DNA of 64,000 nucleotides from Verrucomicrobiota bacterium (GCA_016199985.1 JACQFQ010000063.1:1-64000); one strand, 5' to 3'. Counted from the stretch's first letter, positions 1 to 9,618 are shown. A program made the numbers and translations. The notes: generated from the sequence alone by a model not told the origin.

Positions 1-301
1 AACCCGCTACTTCGTCTCCAGCTGCGAAGCCACGCAGAGAAGCCCGGAGTCCATGGCTCAGGCGATCCGATCCCACTGGAGTTGCGAGAGCCGCCATTGG
101 CAACGAGATGCGTGCTGGCGGGAGGACAAGTGCCTGCTGCGCAACCCCACTGGCGCCTGTGCGCTAGCCCTCATCCGCGCCACCATCCAGAGCCTAGTCC
201 GCTGGGCGGGGCGAGGCTCCTTGCCTGAGGTCTTCGAGGACGTAGCCCACGATCTTTCTCTCGGCCTCGGTTGGCTCAAGCAACGTCGTTTACACCGATG
301 A
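1..301 (+). CDS. Transposase C-terminal part, ISAs1-like family (partial)
   Basis: The reading frame is open from base 2 to a TGA at 299-301 and has no start inside the window, so the 5' part lies outside. The translated pattern RYFVSS, then about 13 residues, then IRSHW-x-x-E-x-x-HW-x-x-D and ED resembles the C-terminal catalytic region of ISAs1-type DDE transposases, where the Glu after HW completes the DDE triad. The usual Ile-Glu-Asn is Cys-Glu-Ser here, and no flanking inverted repeat could be confirmed, so the copy may be degenerate. It ends about 110 bases before argD and marks a probable insertion edge. Basis: motif resemblance only. Confidence 0.6.
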   Translation, partial: TRYFVSSCEATQRSPESMAQAIRSHWSCESRHWQRDACWREDKCLLRNPTGACALALIRATIQSLVRWAGRGSLPEVFEDVAHDLSLGLGWLKQRRLHR

Positions 302-412
302 AACAAAAAGCCGTGGCTTCCGCATCGACGCGCGCGAGTTCCTCTTGCGCTGTGGGGCAATGATTGTGTTGGATGCGTGGGATGGTTTGCTCCGCAAGCC
401 GTTCCGACGCCG

Positions 413-1696
413 ATGAAAGACATCATGCCACCGCCGCCAGCCTTGGTTCATCAAGAACAGAAGGCGATCCAGGAACTCTTTCACAAGAACGTCCTGCCCA
501 CCTACAGCCGCTTCGATCTCGTCCTGAACCGCGGCCAGGGGAGCTGGTTGTTCGATGTCAACGGCCGTCGCTACCTGGACTTGGGCGGAGGCATCGCCGT
601 GTGCGCGCTCGGACATGCTCACCCGGCCATAACAGAAGCCCTGGTGGAGCAATCCCGGAGGCTCGTCCACGTTTCCAACCTTTACTACCACGAGCCCCAA
701 GGCCGATTGGCGCAGAAGATCGTAAGCCATCTGGCTGACGGGAAGGTTTTCTTCTGCAACAGCGGCGCGGAGGCCAACGAAGGGCTGTACAAACTGGCGC
801 GCAAGTTTGGGCATGCCGACGGACGCTTTGAAATCCTTACCGCCCTGAACTCCTTCCATGGACGAACGCTGGCGGGCATCGCTGCCACGGGCCAGGACAA
901 GGTGAAGAAGGGGTTCGAACCGATGGTTCCCGGGTTTCGTCATGTTCCTTACAACGATCTCGACTCGGTTCGCGCCGCGCTGTCGCCGTCGACCGTCGCG
1001 ATCCTGATCGAAGGCATCCAGGGCGAGGGCGGCATCGCGCCCGCCTCGCGGGAGTATCTCTTGGGCCTCCGGGCTCTTTGCGATGAGAAGAGGCTGTTGC
1101 TCCTGATGGACGGGGTGCAGTGCGGGCATTTCCGGACAGGACGGTTCCAAAGCTTCCAGCGCGCGCTGGAGGACACTGCCGGCGGCGAGGGTTTCCTGCC
1201 CGACGGCCTATCGATGGCCAAGTCCCTCGGCGGCGGCTTTCCGATTGGCGCGTTCTGGGTTCGGGAGCGCCACGCGGGTCTTTTGGGCCCGGGCTCGCAT
1301 GGGACCACATACGGCGGAACGCCCTTGGGCTGCGCTGTGGCGCTGAAGGTTTTTGAGATCATCGAAAAGGAAGGCCTGGCGGACAACGCGCGCCAGGTCG
1401 GCGAGTTTTTGCAGCGGGAGCTGTTACGGCTTCAGGCCCTGCATCCGAGGCTGCTCGCGAACGTCCGCGGCGTCGGCTTGATGATCGGATTCGAGCTCGC
1501 GCGAAACATCCCCGCGTTCGCCGGGTCGGAGAAGGCGCCTTCCCAGCAGATGGTGGCGCGCCTTCAGGAGGCCGGCGTCATCGTGATTCCATCGGGGACG
1601 CATGTCCTGAGACTGCTGCCCGCGTTGAACCTCTCGCGGGCGGAGGCGGAGCAAGGGATCGAGATCATTGAATCCGTCTTGGCAAAGCTCGCGTGA
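413..1696 (+). CDS. argD: Acetylornithine aminotransferase (class III, PLP)
   Basis: Probable ArgD, transferring the amino group between glutamate and N-acetylglutamate semialdehyde in arginine synthesis. The class-III aminotransferase fold is visible: an N-terminal WLFDVNGRRYLDLGGG stretch, the NSGAEANE phosphate-binding motif, and the PLP-lysine region SMAKSLGGGFPIGAF with Lys at about residue 270. The Asp that contacts the pyridine nitrogen is in a DGVQCG motif instead of the common DEVQTG. I chose the ATG at 413 (MKDIM); a GTG at 377 and an ATG at 425 are alternatives. The gene is followed after 45 bases by argF on the same strand, which supports ArgD over other class-III enzymes such as ornithine or GABA aminotransferase. 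Cytoplasmic. Confidence 0.9.
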   Translation: MKDIMPPPPALVHQEQKAIQELFHKNVLPTYSRFDLVLNRGQGSWLFDVNGRRYLDLGGGIAVCALGHAHPAITEALVEQSRRLVHVSNLYYHEPQGRLAQKIVSHLADGKVFFCNSGAEANEGLYKLARKFGHADGRFEILTALNSFHGRTLAGIAATGQDKVKKGFEPMVPGFRHVPYNDLDSVRAALSPSTVAILIEGIQGEGGIAPASREYLLGLRALCDEKRLLLLMDGVQCGHFRTGRFQSFQRALEDTAGGEGFLPDGLSMAKSLGGGFPIGAFWVRERHAGLLGPGSHGTTYGGTPLGCAVALKVFEIIEKEGLADNARQVGEFLQRELLRLQALHPRLLANVRGVGLMIGFELARNIPAFAGSEKAPSQQMVARLQEAGVIVIPSGTHVLRLLPALNLSRAEAEQGIEIIESVLAKLA

Positions 1697-1741
1697 TCTG
1701 CTCAGTGTTCCCGCTTTCCCGCGCCCCGGGAACTTGAAGCC

Positions 1742-2638
1742 ATGAAACACTTGTTGAGTCTTGAGTCGATGCCGCGCGAAGCCATGGACGCTGTCCTTCA
1801 GGCCGCCGCGGGGTTCAAGCAACATCGGAACAATCCCGATCGGAAGCCTCTCTCCGGCCAGACCTGGGCCTTGATCTTCTCCAAGTCCTCGACCCGAACC
1901 CGCGTGAGCTTCGAGGTCGGCATTCATGAAATGGGCGGACGCCCCCTGTTTCTCAACGCCAATGATATTCAACTCGGACGCGGCGAGCCCATCAAGGACA
2001 CCGCCCGTGTGCTCGGACGCATGGTCCACGGCGCCGTGATCCGAACCTTCGCCCAGCGGGATGTCGAGGAATTCGCCCGATACTCGGGAATACCCACCGT
2101 AAACGCGCTCACGGACGACGAGCATCCCTGCCAGGTTCTCACCGACATCCACACCTTTCAGGAGCGTCGGGGACCGATCCAGGGCAAGGTGGTCACATTC
2201 GTCGGCGATGGCGCCTGCAACATGCCGATCTCATGGATCTTCGCCGCGGCGAAGCTCGGATTCGAGCTCCGTATCGCCGCGCCCAAGGCGTTTCAGCCGT
2301 CGGTCGAAGTCCTTCGTCGCGCGGGCGGCAGGGTCCTTGTTACCGAAGACCTGAGCATCGCCGCCAGCGGCGCCGACCTCGTCTACACCGATGTTTGGGT
2401 CTCCATGGGCAAGGAAGCGGAGTCCGCGGAGCGATTGCGCGTCCTCGAAGGCTACCAGATCAACGCGGACGTTTTGAAACGAGCCAAGCCTGACGCTTTG
2501 GTGATGCACTGTCTGCCCGCCTATCGAGGCAAGGAGATTGACGAAGCGACCTTCGAGTCGCACGCCGACACGATCTTCGACCAGGCCGAGAACCGCCTCC
2601 ATGTGCAGAAAGCCATCCTGGATTGGATGGTGCGCTGA
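1742..2638 (+). CDS. argF: Ornithine carbamoyltransferase
   Basis: Makes citrulline from ornithine and carbamoyl phosphate. All family landmarks are present: the carbamoyl-phosphate loop SSTRTR near residue 50, HPCQVLTD, the ornithine-binding VWVSMGKE segment and HCLPAYRGKE near the C-terminus. At 298 residues it is a normal length for bacterial ArgF. It sits directly downstream of argD on the same strand, so the two probably form an arginine operon. No ARG box or leader was recognised. Aspartate carbamoyltransferase is excluded by the SMG and HCLPA motifs. Confidence 0.95.
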   Translation: MKHLLSLESMPREAMDAVLQAAAGFKQHRNNPDRKPLSGQTWALIFSKSSTRTRVSFEVGIHEMGGRPLFLNANDIQLGRGEPIKDTARVLGRMVHGAVIRTFAQRDVEEFARYSGIPTVNALTDDEHPCQVLTDIHTFQERRGPIQGKVVTFVGDGACNMPISWIFAAAKLGFELRIAAPKAFQPSVEVLRRAGGRVLVTEDLSIAASGADLVYTDVWVSMGKEAESAERLRVLEGYQINADVLKRAKPDALVMHCLPAYRGKEIDEATFESHADTIFDQAENRLHVQKAILDWMVR

Positions 2639-2685
2639 CGGCGAAGCCGCGCTGCCAAGAGCGTTCGATTCGCCGGACTGGGGCC

Positions 2686-3612
2686 TCAGGCGGTCGTTGG
2701 GTGGGTGAGGATGTGACGGAGGTAGAGGTACATGAGCGGGGCGTTGAACAGCAGGCTGTCGAGGAGATCCAGAACGCCTCCGATGCCAGGGAAGAACCCG
2801 CCGGAATCCTTCACGCCGGCTTCGCGCTTGAAGATCGACTCGATCAAGTCGCCCACGACCGCGGAGGCCCCCAGCAATAGGCCGAGAGCCACCGCATGAA
2901 TGGGGGCCATTCCGACGAGATGCGCCGAGGCGAGGCGCGCGAAAAGCAAACTCACTCCCACCGACACCGCCAGAGCGCCGCCGAAACCCTCCCAAGTCTT
3001 TCCCGGGCTCACTCGCGGGATCATCTTGTGGCGTCCGATCAGCGACCCCACGCAGTAAGCTCCGACGTCGCTGGCCTTCGTGACCACGATGAAGTAGAGG
3101 ACGTACCAAGTGCCCTCGATCCCGGGGAAGAAATTGATCTTCTGGATAAAATTCAAGAGCCACGGAATGTACATCACGCCGAAGAGAGTCGTGGAGACGG
3201 CGGCTATGGCGCGTCCGAGTTCATGCCTCAGGAACTGACGAACACAGAGTCCCAGGACGAACACGATCAGGAGGCTGGTCTCAAAATCATTAACGCGCGC
3301 GGGGGCGCCGCTGATTCCGAGCCAGCCGTGCAGGTGCATGTGGGTTCCGACGATCAGCAGCAAGCCGCAGCTGACGCCCCACACAGGGAACGAGATCAGC
3401 CCCGTTTTTCCCGCCAGGCCGAAGAACTCCGTCAACCCCGTCCACGTCAGGGCGGAGAGGATGAGCAGGAAGAAGGAATCAGAAAGCGTTCGATTCCCGG
3501 AGAACAGGGCGACGAGCACCACGGTCCATAGGATGGAGGTGCTCGCGAGCCGTCGAACGAAGGTTCTCGCCTTGGAAGGCGGGGGCGGTCCGGCGCCGGG
3601 TTCGTTCGACAT
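2686..3612 (-). CDS. cdsA: Phosphatidate cytidylyltransferase
   Basis: Makes CDP-diacylglycerol from phosphatidate and CTP for phospholipid synthesis. It is a 308-residue integral membrane protein with a Pro-rich cytoplasmic N-terminus and about eight hydrophobic segments. The C-terminal CDS signature is clear: GKTWEGF, then a VVGDL-ESIFKRE-GVKDSG block and the closing GGVLDLLDSLLF. The start is an ATG at 3612. The gene begins 12 bases after the xylA stop on the same strand, so the two are probably cotranscribed although their functions are unrelated. It converges with argF. Confidence 0.92.
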   Translation of the reverse strand: MSNEPGAGPPPPSKARTFVRRLASTSILWTVVLVALFSGNRTLSDSFFLLILSALTWTGLTEFFGLAGKTGLISFPVWGVSCGLLLIVGTHMHLHGWLGISGAPARVNDFETSLLIVFVLGLCVRQFLRHELGRAIAAVSTTLFGVMYIPWLLNFIQKINFFPGIEGTWYVLYFIVVTKASDVGAYCVGSLIGRHKMIPRVSPGKTWEGFGGALAVSVGVSLLFARLASAHLVGMAPIHAVALGLLLGASAVVGDLIESIFKREAGVKDSGGFFPGIGGVLDLLDSLLFNAPLMYLYLRHILTHPTTA

Positions 3613-3624
3613 TGCGGGGGAGCC

Positions 3625-4944
3625 TCAGATGAACTCGTTGAACAAGTTCTCGAGATACTCCTGGCGTCCGCTCTCGTTGGTTGAGACTTCGCCGAGCTTC
3701 AACGCGTAGGCCTCCAATTCGCGGAAGCCGACCTTGCCCTGCTCGATCTGCTTGCCGATTCCGGAATCCCAGGATCGATAGCGATTCTTCACGAACTCGC
3801 CCAGGCGTCCATCCTTCCGGATCGCCGCCGCGATCTTCAGCCCGCGGGCGAAGGTGTCCATGCCGGCGATGTGCGCGTGGAAGAGGTCCTCGGGTTCGAT
3901 GCTTTCCCGTCGGAGCTTCGCGTCGAAGTTGGTTCCGCCCGTGGTGAGGCCTCCGTGCTTCAGGATGGTGAGCATGCACTGGGCGGTGAGGTAGAGATCC
4001 GTGGGGAACTGGTCGGTGTCCCATCCGAGGAACAGATCTCCCATGTTGGCGTCGATGGATCCCAAGGCGCCCGCCGCTCCCGCCACTTCGAGCTCATGCT
4101 GCATGGAGTGCCCCGCCAGGGTGGCGTGGTTGGTTTCCAGGTTCAGCTTGAAATGGTTCAGCAGCTCGTACTCGCGCAGGAAGTTGAGGCAGGCCGCGGC
4201 GTCCGAGTCGTACTGGTGCTTCGTGGGCTCCTTCGGCTTGGGTTCGATGTAGAAGGGGCCTCGGAAACCGATCTTCTTCTTGTAGTCGACCGCCATGTGC
4301 ATGAACGCGCCCAGATGGTCCATCTCGCGCTTGAGGTCGGTGTTGAGCAGGCTCGAGTAGCCTTCGCGTCCGCCCCAGAACACATAGCCTTCGCCGTTGA
4401 GCTCGTGCGTCAGGTCCAGCGCCCGCTTCACCTGGGCCGCGGCGAAAGCGAAGGCGTCCGCGTTGCAGCTGGTGGCCGCGCCGTGCATGTAGCGCGGGTG
4501 AACAAAGTTCTGCGCGGTGCCCCAGAGCAGGCGAACGCCGCTGGCCTTCTGGTGCTCCTTGAGGAGACGCGCGATCGTGTCGAGATACCGATTCGACTCC
4601 CGCAGCGTCTTGCCATGCGGCGCCACGTCGCGGTCGTGCCAGGCGTAAAACGGCGCGCCCAGCTTCTCGCAGAATTCGAAGAACACCGGCACGCGACGCT
4701 TCGCGCGTTCAATCGAATTGTCCTTCGTGCTCCGATCCCAGGGACGGTCCCATGTCCCCCAGCCGAACATGTCCGAACCGGTCCCACACATCGTGTGCCA
4801 GTACACCACCGAGAACCGAAAATGGTCCTTCATGGTTTTGCCTTCCACCAGCTCCGTCGCGTTGTAGTGCTTAAAGGCAAATGGATTTCGAGACTTGGGC
4901 CCCTCAAATTGGATGGCGGGGATCTTGGGAAAAGCGGCCGGCAT
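3625..4944 (-). CDS. xylA: Xylose isomerase
   Basis: Interconverts D-xylose and D-xylulose. I chose the ATG at 4944 (MPAAFPKIP), giving 439 residues, the standard length for class II XylA; the frame continues open upstream to 5109 but that extension is low-complexity and unlike the family. Catalytic His103 and Asp106 lie in [10 protein letters not shown]. The metal ligands lie in [37 protein letters not shown] and GSIDANMGD. No xylulokinase gene is nearby in the window. It probably shares a transcript with cdsA downstream. Cytoplasmic, divalent-metal dependent. Confidence 0.95.
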   Translation of the reverse strand: MPAAFPKIPAIQFEGPKSRNPFAFKHYNATELVEGKTMKDHFRFSVVYWHTMCGTGSDMFGWGTWDRPWDRSTKDNSIERAKRRVPVFFEFCEKLGAPFYAWHDRDVAPHGKTLRESNRYLDTIARLLKEHQKASGVRLLWGTAQNFVHPRYMHGAATSCNADAFAFAAAQVKRALDLTHELNGEGYVFWGGREGYSSLLNTDLKREMDHLGAFMHMAVDYKKKIGFRGPFYIEPKPKEPTKHQYDSDAAACLNFLREYELLNHFKLNLETNHATLAGHSMQHELEVAGAAGALGSIDANMGDLFLGWDTDQFPTDLYLTAQCMLTILKHGGLTTGGTNFDAKLRRESIEPEDLFHAHIAGMDTFARGLKIAAAIRKDGRLGEFVKNRYRSWDSGIGKQIEQGKVGFRELEAYALKLGEVSTNESGRQEYLENLFNEFI

Positions 4945-5065
4945 GGGATGGATGATGGGTGGAATGTGGGCGGAAGTCGCGGCCTCAGGGCCATCCGCCC
5001 GGCGGGAGCGCGGGCGAACTTGCCTCGGAGTCGCGATTCCAGGTTGTCGACACGGGCGAGAAGAC

Positions 5066-5227
5066 TCAGTGGGTGCTGCAGCCGAATCGTTTGATGAGAT
5101 ACATGACAAACAGGAGCGAAAGGGCGAAAGGCCAGATCATTCCTTTGGTGGTGAGGACGAACAGGGTCGCCCCCAGAAGCAAACCGATGATCAGCCAGCT
5201 GGCGATGGCGCCGATGAGAACTTTCAT
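5066..5227 (-). CDS. Small two-TM membrane protein, 53 aa
   Basis: A 53-residue frame starting at an ATG at 5227 encodes two hydrophobic segments (about residues 3-26 and 31-45) separated by a short TTKGM turn, ending in a basic KRFG-Cys tail. The clean hydropathy pattern and lack of competing coding frames suggest a real small inner-membrane protein. It lies 121 bases upstream of xylA on the same strand. The base run just before the ATG is a C tract on the coding strand, so no normal Shine-Dalgarno site is visible. I do not recognise a family. Confidence 0.5.
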   Translation of the reverse strand: MKVLIGAIASWLIIGLLLGATLFVLTTKGMIWPFALSLLFVMYLIKRFGCSTH

Positions 5228-5360
5228 GGGGGGGGAGTGTATGCAGGATGCCGGGTTGATCAAGTCCTGGTTGGCAAACAATGGATTTTGTCGATAGTGG
5301 GCGAAGCGGGCTGGCGCGGGGCATTGACGCCGGATGGGCTTCGGTCCGACACTTTTTGCC

Positions 5361-6761
5361 ATGGATATTGAGAGCGCAGTCCGATTGTGCGTCGCGAAGA
5401 TGGCGGACGCGAAAGTGAGCCCGCTCGCCGCCAAATCCTTCATTGCCAACGCGCGCAAGGTCGCCGAGGGCGACTTGGGCCTCATCCCCGAGACTGAGGT
5501 GGAGGCCATTGCGACGCTTCCTGGGCTCGACGATCTACCCGAGCCTTCAGCCCGTGCTTCCGCGCTTCTCGGCGAACTGGCGGTCCTCAAACTCAACGGA
5601 GGCCTGGGCACGGGCATGGGGCTCCAGAAGGCCAAGTCGCTGCTGATGATTCGGGACAATCGCGCCTTCCTCGATTTCATCGCCGCGCAGATTCAGGATC
5701 TTCGCGGCCGTCCGGGCGCCGGGCGTTTGGCCTTCCTGTTGATGAACAGCTTTTCCACCCAGGCTGATTCGCTGGCTTACCTGGAACGCTACTCGAACCT
5801 CGGGCTGGGCGAGTCGCTCGATTTTCTCCAGAGCAAGGTTCCCAAGCTGGATGCCCAGACTCTGGAACCCGCGACCTGGCCTGACGATCCCGAGCTGGAG
5901 TGGTGTCCGCCAGGTCATGGAGACATTTATCCCTCCTTGGTGAGCTCCGGAGTCTTGGACCGGCTGCTGAAGCAGGGGATTCGCTACCTGTTTGTATCCA
6001 ACTCGGACAACCTTGGGGCATCGGTGGATCTTCGCCTGTTGGAGCATTTCGCGCGATCCGGCGGCTCCTTTCTGATGGAAGTCGCGGAGCGGACTCCTTC
6101 GGATCGAAAGGGGGGACACCTGGCTCGAAGAAAGGCCGATGGCCGCTTGTCGCTGAGGGAATTCGCGCAATGTTCCTCCTCCGACGTCGCCCTCTTCCAG
6201 GACATCGCGCGTCATCGGTTTTTCAACACGAACAACCTTTGGCTGCGGCTTGACCATTTGCGCGATGAACTGGAGAAGAGGGGCGGGCTTCTTCCGCTCC
6301 CCCTGATTCGCAATGAGAAGACGGTCGATCCGACGCGCAAGGACTCTCCGAAGGTTCTCCAGCTGGAGTCGGCCATGGGCGCCGCGATCGAGTGTTTCGA
6401 GCGGGCGGAAGCGCTTGTCGTTCCGCGAACGCGGTTCGCCCCGGTGAAGAGCACGGCGGACTTGCTGGTGTTGCGTTCCGACGCCTGCCGCGTCACGCCG
6501 GATCACCGCATTGAGCTCGCGGCCTGCCTGCGCGGAGTTCCTCCCGAGGTGACGTTGGATGAAAAGTTCTACAGGACCATCGCCGCCTTCGAACGCGCCT
6601 TTCCCCAAGGAGTGCCTTCGCTGGCGGGATGCGATCGGCTGAAAGTCAAAGGCCCTTTCATCTTCGCGGCCGGGGTGATCTGCCAAGGCGATGTCGAGTG
6701 GACAAACACCGGAGAAGAGGCCCAATGGATCTCTGCCGGAACATATGGAGCGGCAAGCTAA
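5361..6761 (+). CDS. UTP-glucose-1-phosphate uridylyltransferase, UDPGP type
   Basis: A 466-residue eukaryote-type UDP-sugar pyrophosphorylase, making UDP-glucose (or UDP-N-acetylhexosamine) from UTP and sugar-1-phosphate. The nucleotide-binding motif LKLNGGLGTGMGL is near residue 75, the sugar site motif SNSDNLGA near 220 and a conserved GPFIFAAGV block near the C-terminus. The ATG at 5361 (MDIESAV) was chosen over an upstream in-frame ATG at 5334 because it matches where the fold should begin. This family is distinct from bacterial GalU. It converges with the next gene. Substrate choice among UDPGP enzymes cannot be read from the motifs. Confidence 0.85.
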   Translation: MDIESAVRLCVAKMADAKVSPLAAKSFIANARKVAEGDLGLIPETEVEAIATLPGLDDLPEPSARASALLGELAVLKLNGGLGTGMGLQKAKSLLMIRDNRAFLDFIAAQIQDLRGRPGAGRLAFLLMNSFSTQADSLAYLERYSNLGLGESLDFLQSKVPKLDAQTLEPATWPDDPELEWCPPGHGDIYPSLVSSGVLDRLLKQGIRYLFVSNSDNLGASVDLRLLEHFARSGGSFLMEVAERTPSDRKGGHLARRKADGRLSLREFAQCSSSDVALFQDIARHRFFNTNNLWLRLDHLRDELEKRGGLLPLPLIRNEKTVDPTRKDSPKVLQLESAMGAAIECFERAEALVVPRTRFAPVKSTADLLVLRSDACRVTPDHRIELAACLRGVPPEVTLDEKFYRTIAAFERAFPQGVPSLAGCDRLKVKGPFIFAAGVICQGDVEWTNTGEEAQWISAGTYGAAS

Positions 6762-6843
6762 GGCCCCGTCAAAGAATTAAGTTTACAACCCCGCTTGCTC
6801 CGGGCGCGCCGTGGCGTTGAGGACAGCTGCGTCAGCAGGCGTC

Positions 6844-8037
6844 CTACGCCTTGACGACCCACCCGCGGCGAAAGAACAGCCACGAAACGGTCCAGCAGCA
6901 GAGCATGTAGGCCGCGGAGAACAAGAAGGACCCCAGGCCATTGTCCCCGAACGCAGCCGCGGTGGTGTGATGGTACAGCCAATCCAATCCCGGTTCCTCT
7001 TTGCCGCCGTTCCCTGGCAGCGAGAAGCCCTGAAGCACCACGACCATCATTTCCGAGGTGATGTAAGCGACCAGTGGATTCATCCCGAAGATATTGAAGA
7101 ATCTCAAGCCGCCGGCCTTCCCCTTCACGTCGATCAGCCAGATCGCCAGGCACAGCAGCGACAGGGACAGGCCGCCCACGAATAACGCATAGGAGCTCGT
7201 CCACAGCTTTTTGTTGATCGGGAAGCCGAGGCAGTAATCCCAGACAAGTCCGCCGGCGATCAGCGCGAGCGCGGCCGGGAAAAGCTTGTTGAGAGCGGAC
7301 CGCCGATCAGGAGTCCGGCCGAGAAGCTCGCCGGCGAGATAACCGATGAGGAATGTCACCAGGGCTGGCAGGGTGCTGAGCACGCCCTCGGGATCAAACG
7401 CGTAGGGAACTCCTCCCACTGATTCCCCGTGGTACAAATGCGACGGTCCGAGGAGCCACAGATCGAACCGGAGCGCGGCGTTTGTCTGCAGCGAGTAGGG
7501 ATCTTCCCCGGTTCCGAAGAAGCGCATGAGAGCCCAATACGAAAGCAAGGCGAAGGCTGAGAAGCCGATCAGCCCGCGCCGCGAGAGCCGTAGCGCCAGC
7601 GTGGATCCGATGCCATAGCAGAGCGCCAGACGCCCTAGAACTCCGAGAACGCGCACATTCTTCCAAAGATCGGAGACGAACTCCCCCGTGTTCCCCTTGA
7701 ACACGGAGACAATGAACCCAGGCATGTACCACATCAGCATCCCGATCAGGAACAGAACCGCCGTGCGACGCCAGATCTTCCCGAGCGCGGCGCCGGACCA
7801 TGCGTGCTGGAACTTCTTCAACGAAAACCAGGCCGAAACTCCGATGATGAGCAGGAACGAGGGAAAGACCAGATCGGTGGGGGTGAAGCCGTGCCATCGG
7901 GCGTGCTGCAATGGGGACCAGGATCGGTCGCCGTTGCCCGGCGTGTTCACGATGATCATGAAAGCGACCGTCCAGCCGCGAAAAACGTCGAGGGCGAGGA
8001 TGCGATTCGAGGAGTTGGGCGGGTTGGGAGGTGCCAT
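6844..8037 (-). CDS. DUF5009/NagX-like heparan-alpha-glucosaminide acetyltransferase family protein
   Basis: A 397-residue polytopic membrane protein of the COG4299/DUF5009 type related to lysosomal HGSNAT and to NagX. The N-terminal signature RILALDVFRGWTVAFMIIVN is followed by NTPGNG, the HARWHGFTPTDLVFPSF block with the conserved His-Gly and Asp, and roughly ten TM segments. Such proteins are thought to acetylate amino sugars across the membrane or to aid their uptake. The ATG at 8037 is unambiguous. It is the last gene of a minus-strand run that starts upstream of 9061; it lies 19 bases after an exported protein of unknown function. Confidence 0.82.
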   Translation of the reverse strand: MAPPNPPNSSNRILALDVFRGWTVAFMIIVNTPGNGDRSWSPLQHARWHGFTPTDLVFPSFLLIIGVSAWFSLKKFQHAWSGAALGKIWRRTAVLFLIGMLMWYMPGFIVSVFKGNTGEFVSDLWKNVRVLGVLGRLALCYGIGSTLALRLSRRGLIGFSAFALLSYWALMRFFGTGEDPYSLQTNAALRFDLWLLGPSHLYHGESVGGVPYAFDPEGVLSTLPALVTFLIGYLAGELLGRTPDRRSALNKLFPAALALIAGGLVWDYCLGFPINKKLWTSSYALFVGGLSLSLLCLAIWLIDVKGKAGGLRFFNIFGMNPLVAYITSEMMVVVLQGFSLPGNGGKEEPGLDWLYHHTTAAAFGDNGLGSFLFSAAYMLCCWTVSWLFFRRGWVVKA

Positions 8038-8056
8038 GGCGTTCGTTCGCGCTTCC

Positions 8057-9061
8057 CTACCTCACCCCGGCGGCTATCTCGAACAGCCAGGGATCCTGCT
8101 CAATGCGCCGCATCTCGGAGTCGATGTCAGTGCCTTCGTAAAAAGACAACCATCCCCGGATGGTTTTGGTCTCGCCCGGCTTGCAGTCCGGGAACTTCGG
8201 ATCCGAATGCAGGCAGGGCACAGGGGGGTTGCCCCAGGTGCGATTCACCGGCTGCCAGGCCCACAGAATCCATCTCTGCCCATCCTCGGACTTGCAGGCG
8301 GAGAAGGGAGGCGCGAACACTTTGTTGGCGTTCGTCTGCTGGTTGAATCCTTCGACGCCCTTGAGCATCGCGCACATCTGCACGCGAAGATCGCTGAGGT
8401 GGTTGGTCGACGCGTTGGTGAGCTTGATCTCGAGGCGGACGGCCTCGCGCGAAGGAATGGCGCGGGTGGCGAAGCTTACTCCGTTCGGCAGCTTTCGTTC
8501 GGAGAAAAAGCTGCCGTCCCTGCGGCGTCGCCAGTCCAGCTTGGGCAGCTCGATATGCGCTTTGGTCCAAAGGGTCGGCACGTGGGTGTGCGCGAGGTAC
8601 ATCAATCCGAGATTCGACCAGATCGCCTCCGGCACATCGATCACGACATAGCTCTTGTCGTCCCACGGAGTGAACACGCTCAGCTTTGTATCGCGCTGCG
8701 GATTCACGGCGCCCTCCTGAAAACCGATGCGAGGGTGGCGTCCTCCGGGATAGGGGAGCACCATCAGGGGGGCCGTCTCGGAGATCCGCACGAGCCTTCC
8801 TGGCTGAGGGATGCGGTGGGCGCGCAGAGCGGTCGCCGCCTCCTCCTTCGTCAGGCCTGTGGCGGCCGCGACCTCTTCCACGGAGAAGCGATGGAAGGTG
8901 TACATGTTCTGAAGCCAATACCTCAGATCCGCGTCGGCGCGAGACATCCGGGTTCCGAAGGAGTCGCCTGCGGCGGCGGGATCCGCCGCTTGAACGGCCG
9001 CAGGGCACCTCAGGAGGCAGGCGCATACGAGCCCGATCGGGAGGCGATGGCGAAGACGCAT
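8057..9061 (-). CDS. Exported protein of unknown function with an HTH-like N-terminal segment
   Basis: The ATG at 9061 gives a 334-residue protein with a textbook signal peptide (MRLRHRLPIGLVCACLL, cleavage after AVQAA). After it comes a short helical unit, FSVEEVAAATGLTKEEA, that looks like a helix-turn-helix although the protein should be exported. The remainder is beta-rich with conserved-looking aromatic blocks (WILWAWQPVNRTWGNP and GWLSFYEG). I do not recognise a named family; similar exported proteins occur in Planctomycetes and Verrucomicrobia in my recollection. A TTG start at 9121 would overlap the upstream gene by 4 bases. Confidence 0.7.
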   Translation of the reverse strand: MRLRHRLPIGLVCACLLRCPAAVQAADPAAAGDSFGTRMSRADADLRYWLQNMYTFHRFSVEEVAAATGLTKEEAATALRAHRIPQPGRLVRISETAPLMVLPYPGGRHPRIGFQEGAVNPQRDTKLSVFTPWDDKSYVVIDVPEAIWSNLGLMYLAHTHVPTLWTKAHIELPKLDWRRRRDGSFFSERKLPNGVSFATRAIPSREAVRLEIKLTNASTNHLSDLRVQMCAMLKGVEGFNQQTNANKVFAPPFSACKSEDGQRWILWAWQPVNRTWGNPPVPCLHSDPKFPDCKPGETKTIRGWLSFYEGTDIDSEMRRIEQDPWLFEIAAGVR

Positions 9062-9117
9062 GGCAGTTGGATAGGCTTGCGCGGAGCGTCTGTCAACCCA
9101 GCGAGCGGCGACGCCGC

Positions 9118-9618
9118 TCAAACATCGATCACCGGGCCGTCGTCCTTGATGGAACGGGATTCCGCGGGCTTGGACCGATCGGACGCGCCCACATTGCCCG
9201 ACACCCGCACGCTGCCCCGCAGCTGGCTGACGCCCGCGACCAGGTTCATGAGCGTGCTCGCGACGCTGATGACCAAGCCGCCCAGGAAAGCCGCGGTGAA
9301 GCTGTCGACATGGAACCCTCGGTAGATTTTACCGACCAGCAGCAGCAGGCCCGCGTTGATCACGAAAGTGAACATGCCCAGGGTGAGGAGAAGAATGGGC
9401 AGCGAGAGCAACATCAGCAAGGGACGCAGGAACGTGTTGAAGAGCCCAAGCGTGAGGGCGGCGAGCACGAGGCTCTGGGCGTCGTCGGAGCGAAGGCCGG
9501 GCACGCACTGGGTGGCGATCCAGACCGAGACGGTCGTGATGGCCCAGCGGATCAAGTGTTTCTTTAAGGAGTCAGGCACGGATCGAATCGGTTGCGAAAG
9601 AAACCATGAATGAAACAC
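9118..9618 (-). CDS. Phage-holin-family-4-like membrane protein (PF04020 type)
   Basis: A 166-residue protein with four hydrophobic segments. The pattern LGLFNTFLRPLL followed by LPILLLTLG and FVINAGLLLLVG is typical of the widespread small membrane family named after mycobacterial phage holins, whose cellular role is not established. A polar 45-residue C-terminal tail is unusual for the family. No ATG is available near the 5' end; the start is a GTG at 9618 or a second GTG at 9579. It is the first gene of a minus-strand run that continues into 9061-6844. Confidence 0.72.
   Translation of the reverse strand: MFHSWFLSQPIRSVPDSLKKHLIRWAITTVSVWIATQCVPGLRSDDAQSLVLAALTLGLFNTFLRPLLMLLSLPILLLTLGMFTFVINAGLLLLVGKIYRGFHVDSFTAAFLGGLVISVASTLMNLVAGVSQLRGSVRVSGNVGASDRSKPAESRSIKDDGPVIDV

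Noticed and set aside
53-426. Minus-strand 122-codon frame near the window start
   Set aside because: It is antisense to the transposase fragment and has no recognisable pattern.
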